A stretch of DNA of 64,000 bases, taken from Lasiosphaeria ovina (lineage: Eukaryota; Ascomycota; Sordariomycetes; Sordariales; Lasiosphaeriaceae). The position numbers and the translations under genes are program-made. This document shows positions 1 through 11,560 of this stretch, one piece after another; within the stretch, counting starts at the first letter, position 1, and each line of letters starts with the position of its first letter. Location of the stretch: NCBI GenBank assembly GCA_033439765.1, contig JAULSN010000008.1, positions 1,984,001 through 2,048,000 on the forward strand, read 5' to 3'. Below the pieces are notes generated by a model, which saw only the letters and a list, made by a program, of their open reading frames with translations, had not been told where the DNA came from and made no database searches.

Positions 1-150
1 CTGCAACCCCCAGAGAACACCCTCGTACCAGCACCAGTGCTGGATGGCTTGCGACAGGGGGATGCGGATCTTGGAGAGGGCACTCTGCCCAGGCTGGCGG
101 TAAGTGGCGCCGTGGTGACGGTGGGGGGAGGAAAGCGGGCAACTTAGATA
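1..150 (+). CDS. possible 3' end of a coding region cut by the window edge
   Basis: An open frame runs from base 1 to a TAG at 148-150. A consensus GTAAGT at 100-105 could instead be a splice donor ending an exon near base 99. I do not recognise the 33-49 residues. The stretch is GC-rich like the coding exons nearby and unlike the following 1.5 kb, but it is too short to call with confidence. It may simply be noncoding. Confidence 0.2.
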
Positions 151-3100
151 GCGACTTTGGACGCTCCGCGTCGCCGCTAAATGCGGGCGTAATGCTGACA
201 CTCGAGACGGCTCCTCTGATCCCATATCATGACTACAGAATGGCGAGCGAAAAGAAGGGATATGAATGAAGTGCGGCAGCCACGTGCATTCCCAGAATGC
301 GGAGGATGGCGCAAGGACAAGTGCGTTTGCAGTTAGAGGCAATGGTGAATGGCCCAATGCCTCGTCTCTCTATCTCAGACTCCGTCGTGGCCGCGCCTTA
401 GCTCTGCCGGTCAATTAGAGCCGCGCAGCTTTCACTAGCTGGCGATGGGTCAGACTGCCGTCAGTCCACTCTCGCTCGCCCTTTATCGTCAACCGATCGA
501 TCCCTTGCTCACTTGTCCGGAAAGCTGCTTCGCTAGGAGTTTCGGTTGGGTTCCCAGTATAATAAAAGAACGAGTAAAATACAATTTATACTTTTCGTGT
601 ACGAGAGGGGCGTATTGTTTTCTCTGCAGACCCGCCTTGTCGCGTTGCCGTTGCGTCTCAGTCTGTAAGCGGGCTGCTTTCAAAGCGATGCGAGAGAGGA
701 CGGGAATATCAAAATCAAGGATTTGCGGGACGCGAGAAATCCTGACAGGGCGGAAGGAGGCAGCGCGTTGTCCAAAATACAAGGGAAATGGCAGGCGTAG
801 GGCTTTCTGGGCAGGTTGCTGGTTGGAAGGAACGATCCGATGTTTAAATCGGCCCCCCAAGGGTCAAGAGTGAGAAATGGGGAATGGAAGGAGGCAAAGA
901 GCGAGGCCAAACAGCCCAGCAACACCAGCACCGCATATCAAGTCCTTAGCACGCCCGCTCGTTCCGCCCGGCATCGCGCTTCGAAGCCAACTTCTGACCA
1001 ACATTACTTGAAGCTCTATCGATCCCCGGCCCAATGCCCGCCAATCCGCAGGCATCCTAAGGCCGTTGGTCGGGGGTGTGTTTTCTCCCTAGGTCAAACG
1101 GACGGACTCAGCTCGTTCGGTCTTGCTCCCGTCCTTTAGCTAATGCCTAGGCCCAATCGCCTGGGCAATCCACCTCGAGAGGTGCGGCGGCAAGCGTTTT
1201 GTGTACGGAGGTGTGTGCTTGGTCGCTTCCCATTTCTCTGTTTGTTTGAGACCATGTTGTTGCCTTATCTGGCAGGTGCACCTGTTGTGCTGCCAACCTG
1301 CCCTCTCGCCTTCGAACCAAGGATATAAGAGAACGGCCAATGTTTCACTGCAAGCCGCCATTGATCCAGAGAAATAAAATCAAGAATTTTTTTTAAGAAA
1401 AAAAAGAAAAAAAAGACAGCAAGATTGCTAGGGTTAACGGAGCACGAATCAGAAACAGGACAGGGGACCATTGCGGCGGCGTTGGCCCGCACGAAAGACT
1501 TTTGATAATACGGAAACTCAGCGCAAGGCCCCTCTCGCCAGCTTGGCAACCGCTAGTCACAAGCTAAACAGCGAGGTCCGTTGTCAAGTGAAAGCGTGCT
1601 CTGCTGCCGCTGTCGCTGAGAATAGGGGGAGGAAAAAAAACCCCTATCGGCTCGTGGATCTGGGCCGGACCGACGTCCAACCAACGGGTTGAATGGGTCG
1701 AACCCACTGTCAGAGCGTTGGAAAAAATTGTTCTATGGGGAACTTCCATTCCTTCGTGCCTCAGAACGACCGCTGTTGACATCTGGCTCGGACAAGATAC
1801 AGCCGGTACTTGGTTTTCTGGGCCCAGGTACAGGTACCACAGTGCTTTAGGTTAGTATATCTGTTATGATGAAGGAGGTGCGTTGAAAGACCCTAGATCC
1901 ATGTCGTTGACTTAGAGCTGCCAGGGCAATGGAGGCATGTCGTCAAACAGAGGCCCAAATCTGCGAGGTAGATCCCTGTCCGTGCTTGCGTGGGCTGCGT
2001 CGTATTGACCGGGGTTTTGGCTCAAGTTTCCAGATTCCCGTAACCGCCGAATCAGAGGCGCTCTTTTGTTAGCTTCTGGAACCCATTTGCCGAGAGTGGG
2101 AAGTAGCTCTACTTGGTGGGACTGAGACTTTTGGCTGGTTCCCCAGCTGACGCGCATGAAGTGCGGGTTGCGGTACTCAGGATCACGGTGCATTAACTTT
2201 AGCCGTCCAAAGAGTACCTGTACGCCAGGTTCTCGCAACCATGGGGGCCGCGATTTGAATTTCTGGCGCGGATATGCCTCGCATCTCACCCGATTCTTCT
2301 TGGACCGACATCGAGCTGCAATTCGTCCTAGACGGCGGATTACACGAGGAATTGTCCTCGGTGTGTCTCGGGTGATGCCCCGTCCAGGACGCCTCCGCTC
2401 GGCCTTGATTATTTCGTGTAGGTACGGCTTCTGATTTAGAAGAGGTTATGGATACTCGCCCACATCCCGACCAGGGGTCGGGACACGGTAGCTCGGAACC
2501 TCACGACACGTGCCACTAAGTGCTCCGTATTCCATGTGGAGTTTTTGTAGCTTCATGTTTTTTTCTACCGCGGACTATGGAGTCGACGTTTGACTCTACG
2601 AGGGTTTGACCTTGAATCATGAGAGTGAATCGTACCGACAACATGTCCGGATCCGTACAGGTGCGCGGAACAGGGATCTGGGGACGTGCGTCCGAACTTG
2701 CCCTGGAAGCCACACAGACCATTCTTGAGCAGCCTAATCCCCTACCGACCTATTCTGTAGGTACCTGCACCACAATTTAGCGTATCAGATTGGACAAGCT
2801 GCAGCGCTATATACCTAGCGATCACTGTGGGTTGAGAAAAGCCCAGTGCACAGGGAAGACAGCTCGCCAATCTCAGCCTCAGAAGGACGACGATTTGTAG
2901 ATCATCTGAATTGAGGCTGTTGCGCAACCTTCAACAACTGAAAACCCGGCGGGCAAAGGAAAACCAATTGCTTGCAACATTGGCCACCGCCTTCAGCTGC
3001 CATTGACAAGTGGCGATAGAAGGGCTCAAGCATTTTGTGATACTTGGCGGGGCTACCTCCTTCTCCTTACCAAGCTGAGGTTTGCGACGATCTCCGGTTA

Positions 3101-4524
3101 TCTGTAATTACGCGTACAATACGAAGTACATACAACACAGACCGTGAGGGAGCTGTCGGTCAATTGATTGAGTCCGAGTCGTGAGCACCCTCATCGTCGA
3201 GCGTTTTACCTTTGAGTTCTTTGTTACCCGCAGTCCCCTTGCGGCGCGCGAATTGAAATTGGCTGGACGAACGCTCCGAGGGTGGTGGGGGCCAGTCAAA
3301 CAATGGCACGGCCGAAAAGACCTCGAAGATGAACGGAGTCAACCCAATGTCGGAGGTTCTTCTCGAAAGGTTCTGCGACCGCCAACGAAGCCATAGTGTC
3401 TGTGCGAATTAGCTCCGTCACCTTCCTCACTCCTAAAAACAGGAAATGAGATTCAGCCGAGCCGTCTCCAGGGCAAAGTTATGCTCGAACCACTGCACAG
3501 CGTGGTTGAGATGAGATTTAAACGTGGTTTTAAGTCGGGACCCGTTCAAAGGGGTCGCCGAATGGGCCATGCAAATAAAGAAGGTAGCTATAAGGCAGGT
3601 CCCGGGAAGGCTGGCGTCGCCTCAGCTAGACACCCAAAAATTACTAAAAGAGCCGCAACGAAACGCTCCCCCGAGACGGGAGAGTCATTTTTAGTCAGGT
3701 GCGCTGAGGAACATCAAACACTCTCGCCTGGCTCGCGGTGCTGGATGAGGGGTACAACGGGCCGAAGGGAACGAGAGCTGACACGAGTCCATGTCGCGTC
3801 TTCTTTGGAATACCTACCTACCTATAGTACAATACCTATACTTACCTCATTTTCTCTCCTCTCAAGCCTCCAAAAAAGCTCGGAGATGTCTCCGCCATAT
3901 TTTTCCCGCCCGTCTTTGGGAGTTTTTGTACGACAAATGCATTCGTGACGAATTCCGCATCCAATTCTAATTCCTAAGTCCAGGCATAGATGCTCACTCT
4001 CACCGGGTCCCGAAGCTCTGGAATAAGCCTATGCTATTGGCAGGGACAGCGGGTTCAGTGCCCGCGTGTCTACCCGTCCGTTCTCGGGTCGTTTCCTTCT
4101 GCCCGGGCATCTGCTCGACCAACTATAGCGACCAACCATCGCAAGTTGCGGCTCTGACGTTTTCCCACAGTCTCGTCTCGGCCTCAATCCGACCGGTTAC
4201 GCGGCACGTTCCCGCAACTGTTGGCCGGTCATATGCTATACGCTTTACGCTTTTGAATTCATGCCGTTTGAACCTGCCTGTCCAATTATAGCCAGCGACC
4301 AAGACATAAGTTGAAGATCGACAAACTACGATACATTGTATTGTACAGTTGCGGCGCCCATATATGTAGGGTCCGCCTTCGTCCTCGTCCCCGCGACGGG
4401 TCGCTAGAAGGACACTGGAAAATAAGGCTTACAGAAGAAACTTGGGGGAGGGGGGGACTAATCACCCCCAAGGACCGGTAATTCATGCACAACTCAAGAC
4501 TGTCAATGCCCAGCTGGGTTTGAA
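151..4524. other. long gene-poor intergenic region
   Basis: No recognisable protein gene apart from the candidate frame at 1912..2428. It holds an A/T homopolymer patch at about 1385-1415 and a perfect 8-bp hairpin at 2465..2483 (arms TCCCGACC and GGTCGGGA, loop of 3). Short tandem copies of ACCTACCT lie near 3810-3850. The open frames here are short, overlap on both strands and show no family signature. Confidence 0.5.
1912..2428 (-). CDS. candidate exon of an unidentified basic protein
   Basis: On the minus strand a frame stays open for about 172 codons from an acceptor-like site (CTAAATCAG, ending at about 2429) to the stop at 1912. The first half is very rich in Arg and Lys, including IPRVIRRLGRIAARCRSKKN, and the second half in Pro and Leu, ending PPLPWQL. 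No ATG lies near the 5' end, so it would be an internal or last exon; the upstream exon was not found. A GTG at 2289 sits inside the frame, but the frame clearly extends beyond it. I do not recognise the family. It could be chance or a decayed gene. Confidence 0.3.
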
Positions 4525-5566
4525 CTATCTCTTCACCCAAGTTGGCATCTTTCTGGCCTTCACGCGGCCGTGTTTCTTTCTTTCCACTCTTCTCATGTCG
4601 CGCGTGACGCAGCCAGCTGGAAATGATTGGTTAGCATGATTCCTGGAACCTGGGCGTCGAGAGAAGCATGCGGCACTCACCTCTTCTTAATGCAGGCTTC
4701 AGAGCAGGCTCGTGGGCCATCAAGCCCTTTGCGATGGCAAGCGTGAGAGCTTCTGCCTGCCCAGTCGTGCCACCTCCAGCCACCAGTGCCCAGACGTTGT
4801 ATTTGTCCAACCGGTCAGTCGCGCGTAGAGCCCACACAGCGCTTTCGCGATCGTGAACCCGCCCGAAAGCATCGGCCAGTGTCTTGCCGTTAATCAAGAC
4901 TTCGCCGTTTCCTTCGACGACATAAGCCCGGGCAACTGATGACTTTCTCCTCCCTATTCCCAGGGCCCGCCCAACCCAGTCAATGCGAATCGGGTTCGGC
5001 TTGTTGGTGAAGGGTTGGATGTCGCGCTTGAAAGCCTGGAACGCCTCCACGAAGATAGGAGGCTTGAGCTCTGGGTGGATTCGGTGAAGGCGCTTGACGA
5101 TCTCGAGGCACTTGACGTAGTCGGACGCTTTCACCCTCTCACCAACCATCTGCCTGAATTCCACCAGGCTCTTCCAGGCAACCCGCTCAACTTCGCTCGT
5201 AGAGACCACCGGGAGCTTGCCATAGCTCTGCATCAATTTTTGGAGGGCGAGATAGCTGTCATTGAACCGAGGTTGGCGTGAGAAGTAGGACGGTGATACT
5301 GGCACGGCGCGTGCGTGGAAAATGTTCCGGAAATCCACGATGTCTGCCAGATTGATTTCTGGGGCCGCTTGAATTGCCTGGTCTTGTTGAGTCTTGAGAA
5401 AATCCTCGAATGAACCAGCATCTGTGGAGAGACATCTCGTGCTTTTGGGGTCGTTGCAAAGCCGTAGGGCTCGAAACTGTTGATCAAGGGGCCGCCATTG
5501 TCCTCTGGCACTGGGGCGGAGGCCTCTCAGAGCAGTGCTGATGCCCAATCTCGAAGATGCCATCAT
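4525..5566 (-). CDS. MRPS9: mitochondrial small ribosomal subunit protein uS9m
   Basis: Structural protein of the mitoribosome small subunit, ending in the conserved basic tail that reaches the decoding centre. Two exons: 5566..4681 and 4616..4525, with an intron at 4617..4680 (GTGAGT donor, TTTCCAG acceptor). They give 325 residues. The S9 core is clear: [14 protein letters not shown], the VLINGK segment and [10 protein letters not shown]. After splicing come [18 protein letters not shown] and a terminal WVKR, as in all S9 proteins. Reading through the intron would lose this tail. The start is taken at the MetMet pair (5566/5563); a longer frame reaches 5713 but adds an unlikely leader. The N-terminus is Arg/Ser-rich with few acids, fitting a mitochondrial presequence. 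It is divergent from eEF1B-gamma with about 386 bp between starts. Confidence 0.95.
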
Positions 5567-5952
5567 TGTGCGCCTATTTCTCTCCTCATTATTCCGTATC
5601 GCGTCGCGTCGAGGAGTCGTCGGCTCGCCAATAGTTGCGGATGCGTTTTTCGGCTGGCAAGGTTCACTCGGAATAATGTCGCAGGAATTTTCCCAGAGCG
5701 GAGCTCGGACCACTAGAGAAAGCCACCTCGATGCATCGGATTGGGCTAACGGCCCAACTCACTTGCAGCTCCCAATTCTGGCAGCGGGGTTGCCTAGCCA
5801 CCCCCGCCGCCAAATGCCTGCCCCACCTGATAAAATTTCCTCTCTGAATCACCCGTCGCACAGTTTGTCCAAGTCAACTGTCCTCAACCACTTCCCATCG
5901 TCTTCTTCTTTCCGAAAACCAACTTCTACCAGTCGTCCGCATACCAAGCAAA
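5567..5952. promoter_or_regulatory. shared divergent promoter of uS9m and eEF1B-gamma genes
   Basis: The 386 bp separate two start codons facing away from each other. The side next to eEF1B-gamma has a pyrimidine-rich leader (runs such as TCGTCTTCTTCTTTCC, about 5899-5920), common upstream of strongly expressed filamentous fungal genes. No TATA box is obvious. Co-regulation of a mitochondrial and a cytosolic translation gene is an inference from layout only. Confidence 0.5.
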
Positions 5953-7554
5953 ATGGCATTCGGAAAGCTCTACACCGGGCCGGTAAGTTAATACAGCCAC
6001 GCAAGGCCTTTGTTCGCTTTTGAGCAACAGCTGACAGATGTCCTCCAGGGCAACCCCCGCTCGACGGCCATTCTGGCCGTTGCGAAGGCCAACAACCTCG
6101 ACCTCGAGACCGTCGAGGTTGACACGACCAACCCAACCCCAGAGTACCTCAAAATCAACCCTCTCTCCAAGATCCCGACGTTCGTTGGCGCCGATGGCTA
6201 TACTCTCTCCGAGTGCATTGCCATCGCCATCTACGGTATGTGTGCCAGATGGGCCGAAATCATCTTCAGCCCCGCCTTGCGCCATCGCTCGGCCCCCCTC
6301 CCCGCGATATGATGATGTAGACATTTTTTAACAGTTATCCCTGTCTGAAACCATGGTGTTGACTTCGTTCTAACTTCTGATTGCTCTTTTACTTATTTAT
6401 GCATTATTAAATTTCGTGTTGTCAATGGACTCTGGGCTAATGCAACACAGTCACCTCCCAGAACGAGAAGACAACCCTCCTCGGAAAGACCAAACAAGAG
6501 TAAGCTACATCCACATCAATGTTTTCATGGACCTTTCAAGCCGTCTAACCGCAATTTCAGCTATGCTTCGATCCTGAAATGGATGTCGTTCTTCAACTCC
6601 GAGGTGCTTCCCAAGCTGGGTGCGTGGTACCGCCCCATTCTCGGCAAGGATCCCTATGTGAAGAAGAGCGTCGAGGACAACCAGAAGGCTGCCCTCAAGG
6701 CCATCTCTGTCGTTGAGGCGCATCTCCTGAACAACACGTACCTCGTCGGCGAGCGCATCACCCTCGCGGATCTTTTCGCCGTTGCCCTAATCTCGCGCGG
6801 CTTCGAGTACTTCTTCGACAAGAAGTGGCGCTCTGAGAACCCCAACGTTTCTCGTTGGTTCGAGACGGTTTACAGCCAGCCTATCTACTCTGCGGTCGCT
6901 GCTCCTTTGTCTCTTCTTGATACCCCCAAGTTGACAAACGTTGCCCCCAAGAAGGTGGAGACTAAGAAGGAGGCTGCCCCCAAGAAGGAGGCCAAGAAGG
7001 AGGCCAAGAAGGAGGCCAAGCCTGCTGCGCCCGCTGAGGAGGAGGATGATGCGCCTGCAGAGCCCAAGGCCAAGCACCCCCTCGAGCTTCTGCCCAAAGC
7101 TACATTCCCTCTTGATGAGTGGAAGCGCCAGTACTCCAACAAGGAGACACCAGAGGCTCTCAAGTGGTTCTGGGAGAACGTCCCCTTCAACGAGTACTCG
7201 ATCTGGAAGGTTGACTACAAGTACAACGATGAGCTCACAATCACCTTCATGTCGAGCAACCTGATCGGTGGCTTTAACACCCGCTTGGAGGGATCCCGCA
7301 AGTATCTCTTCGGATGCGCGTCGGTTTATGGCGTCAACAACGACTCAGTGATCCAGGGTGCCTTTGTCATCCGGGGCGATGACTACAAGTCTGTGTTCGA
7401 CGTCGCTCCCGACTGGGAGAGCTACGAGTTCACCAAGCTCGACCCTACCAACCCCGCAGACCGGGAGTTCGTCGAGGCTCAGTGGACCTGGGAGAAGCCC
7501 GTTCTCGTCAGCGGCAAGGAGTACGCTCATGCTGCTGGCAAGGTCTTCAAATAA
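5953..7554 (+). CDS. TEF3 (eEF1B-gamma): translation elongation factor eEF1B subunit gamma
   Basis: Scaffold subunit of the eEF1B nucleotide-exchange complex that recharges eEF1A with GTP in the cytosol. Four exons join in frame: 5953..5982, 6049..6235, 6451..6499 and 6561..7554, giving 419 residues, normal for the family. Residues 1-80 are a GST N-domain (MAFGKLYTGP, NPRSTAILAVAKANN, KIPTF). About 90-215 is the GST C-domain (LVGERITLADLF). About 217-260 is a Lys/Glu/Ala linker with repeated KKEAKKEAK. About 260-419 is the EF1G domain (EWKRQYSN, WFWENVPFNEYSIW, TRLEGSRKYLFG). The first exon is only 10 codons long. Start choice is fixed by the conserved MAFGKLY opening. The third exon uses phase-1 and phase-2 junctions that match exactly. 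Confidence 0.96.
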
Positions 7555-7891
7555 ATAATTACAGGGTACGGGGGACGCTGGGGACAGGATGGCTACGGAA
7601 TATGACTGACGACGAATCTGAACGGGGAAACGAGGAACGAGCTATAATCCCGCGGTTCATGCCCTTATGTATCGATGTTTAGTTAAGGATGAACGAGTCT
7701 ACAAACAAAGACTAGCCACCGTGCATGGTAGTTGTAGTGAAGATGCTTCTCCTGATTTGAGGATAGAGGCCGAAGAGCCTGTGTCATGATGTAGTTTTGG
7801 TTCCCTTACAGTTTCCTATTTCTCGACTTTTCCTATTACCTACACAAACAAAATATGGGATATGGGGTATCGGACCAACCAAGTAACTTTA
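7555..7891. other. convergent 3' intergenic region
   Basis: Tail-to-tail spacer between eEF1B-gamma (+) and the FCP1-like gene (-). AT-rich, presumably holding both 3' UTRs. No open frame or repeat of note. Confidence 0.5.
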
Positions 7892-9652
7892 TTAAACCTC
7901 CCGTGCCATTTCATCCACTGACGAAGGAGTTAGATCTTCGTCATCAGTGCCCGCTAGCTTGGCCTCATTGGCCTTAAACGGAGTTGTCCTGATATATGTA
8001 CTAATGTCAGCCTGGTAGGCTAGTGTGTTCAGATAGTCATGGACCAACGGCAACACTCTTGGTTCCTCGTTGACATTGCCAGCGAACTCTGGGAGCGTGA
8101 TAGCATTGTATGGCTCGCTGCGCGCCTTTTCCTCGCTATCGTCGATCAAGACCGTGTTCCCTTGGTGCCAGGACTCGCCGTCGGGGTGGGCTGCCTTCAC
8201 GACGGGGTCCTCCCACAGCTTCGTCAACCGCTTGTAGCATTGGGTGCGCTTGTCGTAGTCCTTGGCCGACAGGCCAAACTTGTCGCGGCCCCAGACCGTC
8301 ACGACGCGGCCAAGCTGGTCCGCCGTCAGCAACCGCGCGCACATGTTTCGCACGTTGTCGGGCCGAGCCGACGACCAGACCACCACGTGGAACGTGTTGA
8401 TGCAGTACGCCATGAACTTGCGAGCGTGCGGCCGCTCCACGAAATCCGTCGGCTGCTTCTTGGACGGCCGGTACAGCAGCGTCCCGTTGAGGTCAATAAC
8501 GACAAGCATGGGCTGCGGCATCGGCGTCGTCGCCGGCAAGCCCGATGCTCGGCTCAGGTACTCCTCTGTCGGATTGGGGATGCCTCCTGACTGGGCGCTC
8601 GGGGCTGAGATGGGGTCGCGCCCGGCAGCATTGACGGCTTTTTTGCCGACGGTGATGACTTTGCCGGCTTTGCCTGTGAGGCGGTCTTTCTTCTTGCGAC
8701 CCTTTTTCTCGTCTTGAGCAGCGGCCTTGGCCCTTTTCACCTCTGCTTTCGTTGGTCCCGTGACATTGGTATTGTTGCCAATGACTTGGTAGCCTCCAGT
8801 CTCGATGCTGTGGCTGTTTGCGTTATGGTTGGGATAGCCGTTCTCGTTGGACTGGCCGCTTTCATTCACGTAGCCATTGTTGTAGTTGCCCTGTGGGCCA
8901 GAGAACATGCCGAACGGGGGGAGGAAGGGGTTCATCATGGCGAAATTCTGTTGTTCGCCAAAAGAGCCTCCCATTTGAGACATGTCCCATCCAAGTGAGA
9001 CGCCGAAGGGTATAACTCCCGGATTGAAGACGCTGGGCCACGTTTGTGGCGGCGGGTAAGGCGACGGATCGCCTGGCAGTGTATCTTCCGATGGCTGCTG
9101 CGAGTCCTCGTCGGGGTTGGCATTTATGGCATTCCATGAACGAGACATGTTAGAAAGCTGGTTGGTCCTTGTTCTTGAGTGAAGGCTTTCTTGACCCTGG
9201 TACTGGTCCTGGTTCTCGGAATGGAACGGTTCTTGGTTTTCCAAACGAGAGGACGAAGACGTAGGGCCACCCGACCCTTCGCCGACTGGAGTGATAGAGC
9301 CTGTGGCATCTGTCTCCGCTTCCTGCCACGTGGTGGATTTCATCCTGTCACGCCTCGTAGATAACAGGACCTGAGGCGAGTGTGATGAACGAGTGAGCTT
9401 CATCCCAGCTTTATTTTTCCAGTTGAGAACCCCGTCAGATACACGGCCTTGCTGGCAGGTGGGAGGAATGTGGGTCTCGGGTGATTTTTGGTTCTGAAGA
9501 TTGGATGAAACTGTGATTGATCTGTAGCCGAACAGATAAGGAAGATTATTGGTGTTAAGGCGATGGGGGGAAGCCTCTGGAACGAGCGGTTGAGGAGTAT
9601 TGCGGAATAAACGCAGCAGAAAATGCCCAAGACGAGAGGAACCGTTTATCAT
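7892..9652 (-). CDS. NLI-interacting-factor / FCP1-like HAD domain protein
   Basis: Open frame of 586 residues; the last 200 form an FCP1/SCP-type HAD domain. Motif I reads VVIDLNGTLLYRP (Asp387, Asn389), motif II VVVWSSARPDN (about 423-433), and motif III VLIDDSEEKA (Asp504, Asp505). FCP1-like enzymes are Mg-dependent phosphatases of Ser/Thr phosphoproteins such as the RNA polymerase II tail. Here the second Asp of the DxDx(T/V) signature is Asn, so catalysis is uncertain. The N-terminal 360 residues are low complexity: Asn/Gly/Gln-rich, then a Lys-rich stretch with GRKKKDRLTGKAGK, a likely nuclear signal. The true start may be Met169 at 9148 (MSRSWNAINANPDED), giving 418 residues; the sequence before it looks less constrained. 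Divergent from RRP36. Confidence 0.8.
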   Translation of the reverse strand: MINGSSRLGHFLLRLFRNTPQPLVPEASPHRLNTNNLPYLFGYRSITVSSNLQNQKSPETHIPPTCQQGRVSDGVLNWKNKAGMKLTRSSHSPQVLLSTRRDRMKSTTWQEAETDATGSITPVGEGSGGPTSSSSRLENQEPFHSENQDQYQGQESLHSRTRTNQLSNMSRSWNAINANPDEDSQQPSEDTLPGDPSPYPPPQTWPSVFNPGVIPFGVSLGWDMSQMGGSFGEQQNFAMMNPFLPPFGMFSGPQGNYNNGYVNESGQSNENGYPNHNANSHSIETGGYQVIGNNTNVTGPTKAEVKRAKAAAQDEKKGRKKKDRLTGKAGKVITVGKKAVNAAGRDPISAPSAQSGGIPNPTEEYLSRASGLPATTPMPQPMLVVIDLNGTLLYRPSKKQPTDFVERPHARKFMAYCINTFHVVVWSSARPDNVRNMCARLLTADQLGRVVTVWGRDKFGLSAKDYDKRTQCYKRLTKLWEDPVVKAAHPDGESWHQGNTVLIDDSEEKARSEPYNAITLPEFAGNVNEEPRVLPLVHDYLNTLAYQADISTYIRTTPFKANEAKLAGTDDEDLTPSSVDEMAREV

Positions 9653-10468
9653 GCTGTTATATAACGAACAACCTTGATAACCTGGGGTTTCCTACTCAAT
9701 ACATTTGTTATAGCCTCTCAGCCGTCTGATAGATAGCCTCCCTTTTGCTCTGCTTATCGCCTTTCCTCCGAAGTTATGTCGCCTTTCATCAACGAAGTGA
9801 CGAGAGGCAGGATCGAGCTGAAATTGCTTGCCACAAGCTGAGAGGAGACCCGTGAAAAAATGCGGTTGTGAGTATATACGTCAGAATATAAGACGAAAGA
9901 GTGAAAGACTTTTGAGTGGAAAATGAAGGTCGGCGGAACGACGTTGCGACAGTGAGGCCAGTAGTACAACCTCGTCGGTAACCGTTTGGTGGGTGTCATG
10001 AGCATCGCCAGATCAGGTGTAGAAATTTTGTGACAGCTGGAGAGAAGTGGGTCCAGCTATGTGGGGAAAACTGAGAGCTATTAAGTACCGCACAACCAGG
10101 GGCAAGAGTGATAGCGCCTACACCCTGTTAGTGAATTACCTACCACAGGACCCATTTTCCCATCATATTCTAGTTTTCTTTGACGGTTGCGAAACCGCCA
10201 CATTCAACTTGCAAGCCGTCTGTACAAGCTGATGGGTTTTATAGTTCTTTTTTAGACCGGATTATAAGTCTCCAATATTAGTACAACGGCTGAGGGCCTC
10301 GTACAATATTTGGGGCATCCACCTGGCAAACTACCACCTCACCCAGCCCGCACAAACGAACCTGCTTGAGTTTGGCTGCGGTCTCTCCAAAAAGCAACAA
10401 CCTAGTCAGTAAGATCGACTGGGATTCCTACAAAACTCATAAAAAATTCTGCAAGTGGGCCGATTATC
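9653..10468. promoter_or_regulatory. divergent intergenic region, FCP1-like and RRP36
   Basis: About 816 bp between two outward-facing starts. It contains no supported open frame. Promoters of both genes must lie here, but no motif stands out. Confidence 0.4.
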
Positions 10469-11560
10469 ATGTCATCTGCTCCAAATAAGCGGAAAGCCAT
10501 CAGTGGCGGGGCCAGCCTCTTGCAAAGGCGCGTGCGGCCGCGAGTCGAACCAGAGCCTGAATCCGACGTGGCGGAAGGCTCAGACGCGGACAGTCAGGCG
10601 CCAAGTGAAGAAGGGATTGATTCACACGACTCCGAGGGCGATGGTGATGATGACGCTGAGAGTGGCAGCGAAGCGGTAAGCACAAGATCTCCATCCCAAA
10701 ATGAGAATGGCAGACCAAAAACCCCCGCACACCTGTCGGAAGAGCACCCATTCTGATTTTAGTTGCAGGAGTCAGAAGAAGAGTCCGAGGAGGAGGAGCT
10801 TAGCGGGTCTAAAATAGATGCCTCGCAGCTCTCGTTTGGAGCGCTAGCTCGGGCGCAAGCTGCGATGGGGGCGGCAGCGTCGCGGAAGGGACGCGCCGGG
10901 AGCGCTGCCGGCTCCAACGAAGCCGGCGACGGCAAAGAGGAGGAGTCCTCGTATCGGCCGCCGTCGGCAGCAGAGCGGGCCGAGCAGAAGAAGAAGCAGC
11001 AGCTCCTGCGGCACCGAGCCAGCAAGCACGCACCGGCCGAGATGACGAGCAAGAAGGCCGTGTCGCGGCGGCGCGATTTCGTCGCCGTGCCCAACGTGCA
11101 GGCGCGGGACCCGCGCTTCCTGCCGCTGGCGGCGAGCAACAGCATCGGCAAGATCGACGACGCGAAGCTGCGCAAGGCGTACTCGTTCCTCGACGACTAC
11201 ATCGAGGACGAGATGAAGCAGCTGCGCATGGCCATCAAGAAGCTGGGCAGCAAGGACCCCGAGGCCAAGGAGAAGCTGCAGCGTGCTTTGTTGTCGATGG
11301 AGTCTAAGAAGAAGGCGCAGGTGCGCAAGGACCGCGAGCGGGCCGTCATCGAGGAGCATCGTCTCAAGGAGAAGGAGCTGGTCAAGGACGGCAAGCAGCC
11401 TTTCTACCTGAAGAAGGCGGAGCAGAAGAAGCGTGTGCTGGTTGACCAGTTCGCTGGCCTCAAAAAGGGCCAAGTCGACAAGGCCATCGAGCGGAGGAGG
11501 AAGAAGGTTGCCGGCAAGGAGAAGAAGCTGCTGCCCTACGCCCGGCGAACTGCCGAGTAG
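10469..11560 (+). CDS. RRP36: rRNA biogenesis protein RRP36
   Basis: Nucleolar factor of the small-subunit processome, needed for early cleavages of 35S pre-rRNA. Two exons: 10469..10675 and 10763..11560 (334 residues), intron 10676..10762. The N-terminal 130 residues are acidic and disordered (Glu/Ser/Asp runs). The conserved part begins at KKAVSRRRDF and includes DPRFLP, KAYSFLDDYIEDEMKQL and a long Lys/Arg/Glu helix, ending with PFYLKKAEQKK and LLPYARR, a standard RRP36 C-terminus. Two acceptors six bases apart (TTTTAG and TTGCAG) are both in frame, so the mRNA may gain or lose Leu-Gln. Convergent with COQ8, about 300 bp apart. Confidence 0.93.

Noticed and set aside
1685..1720. B-box-like GGTTCGACCC on the minus strand suggesting a tRNA
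   Set aside because: No matching A box, acceptor stem or cloverleaf can be drawn around it.
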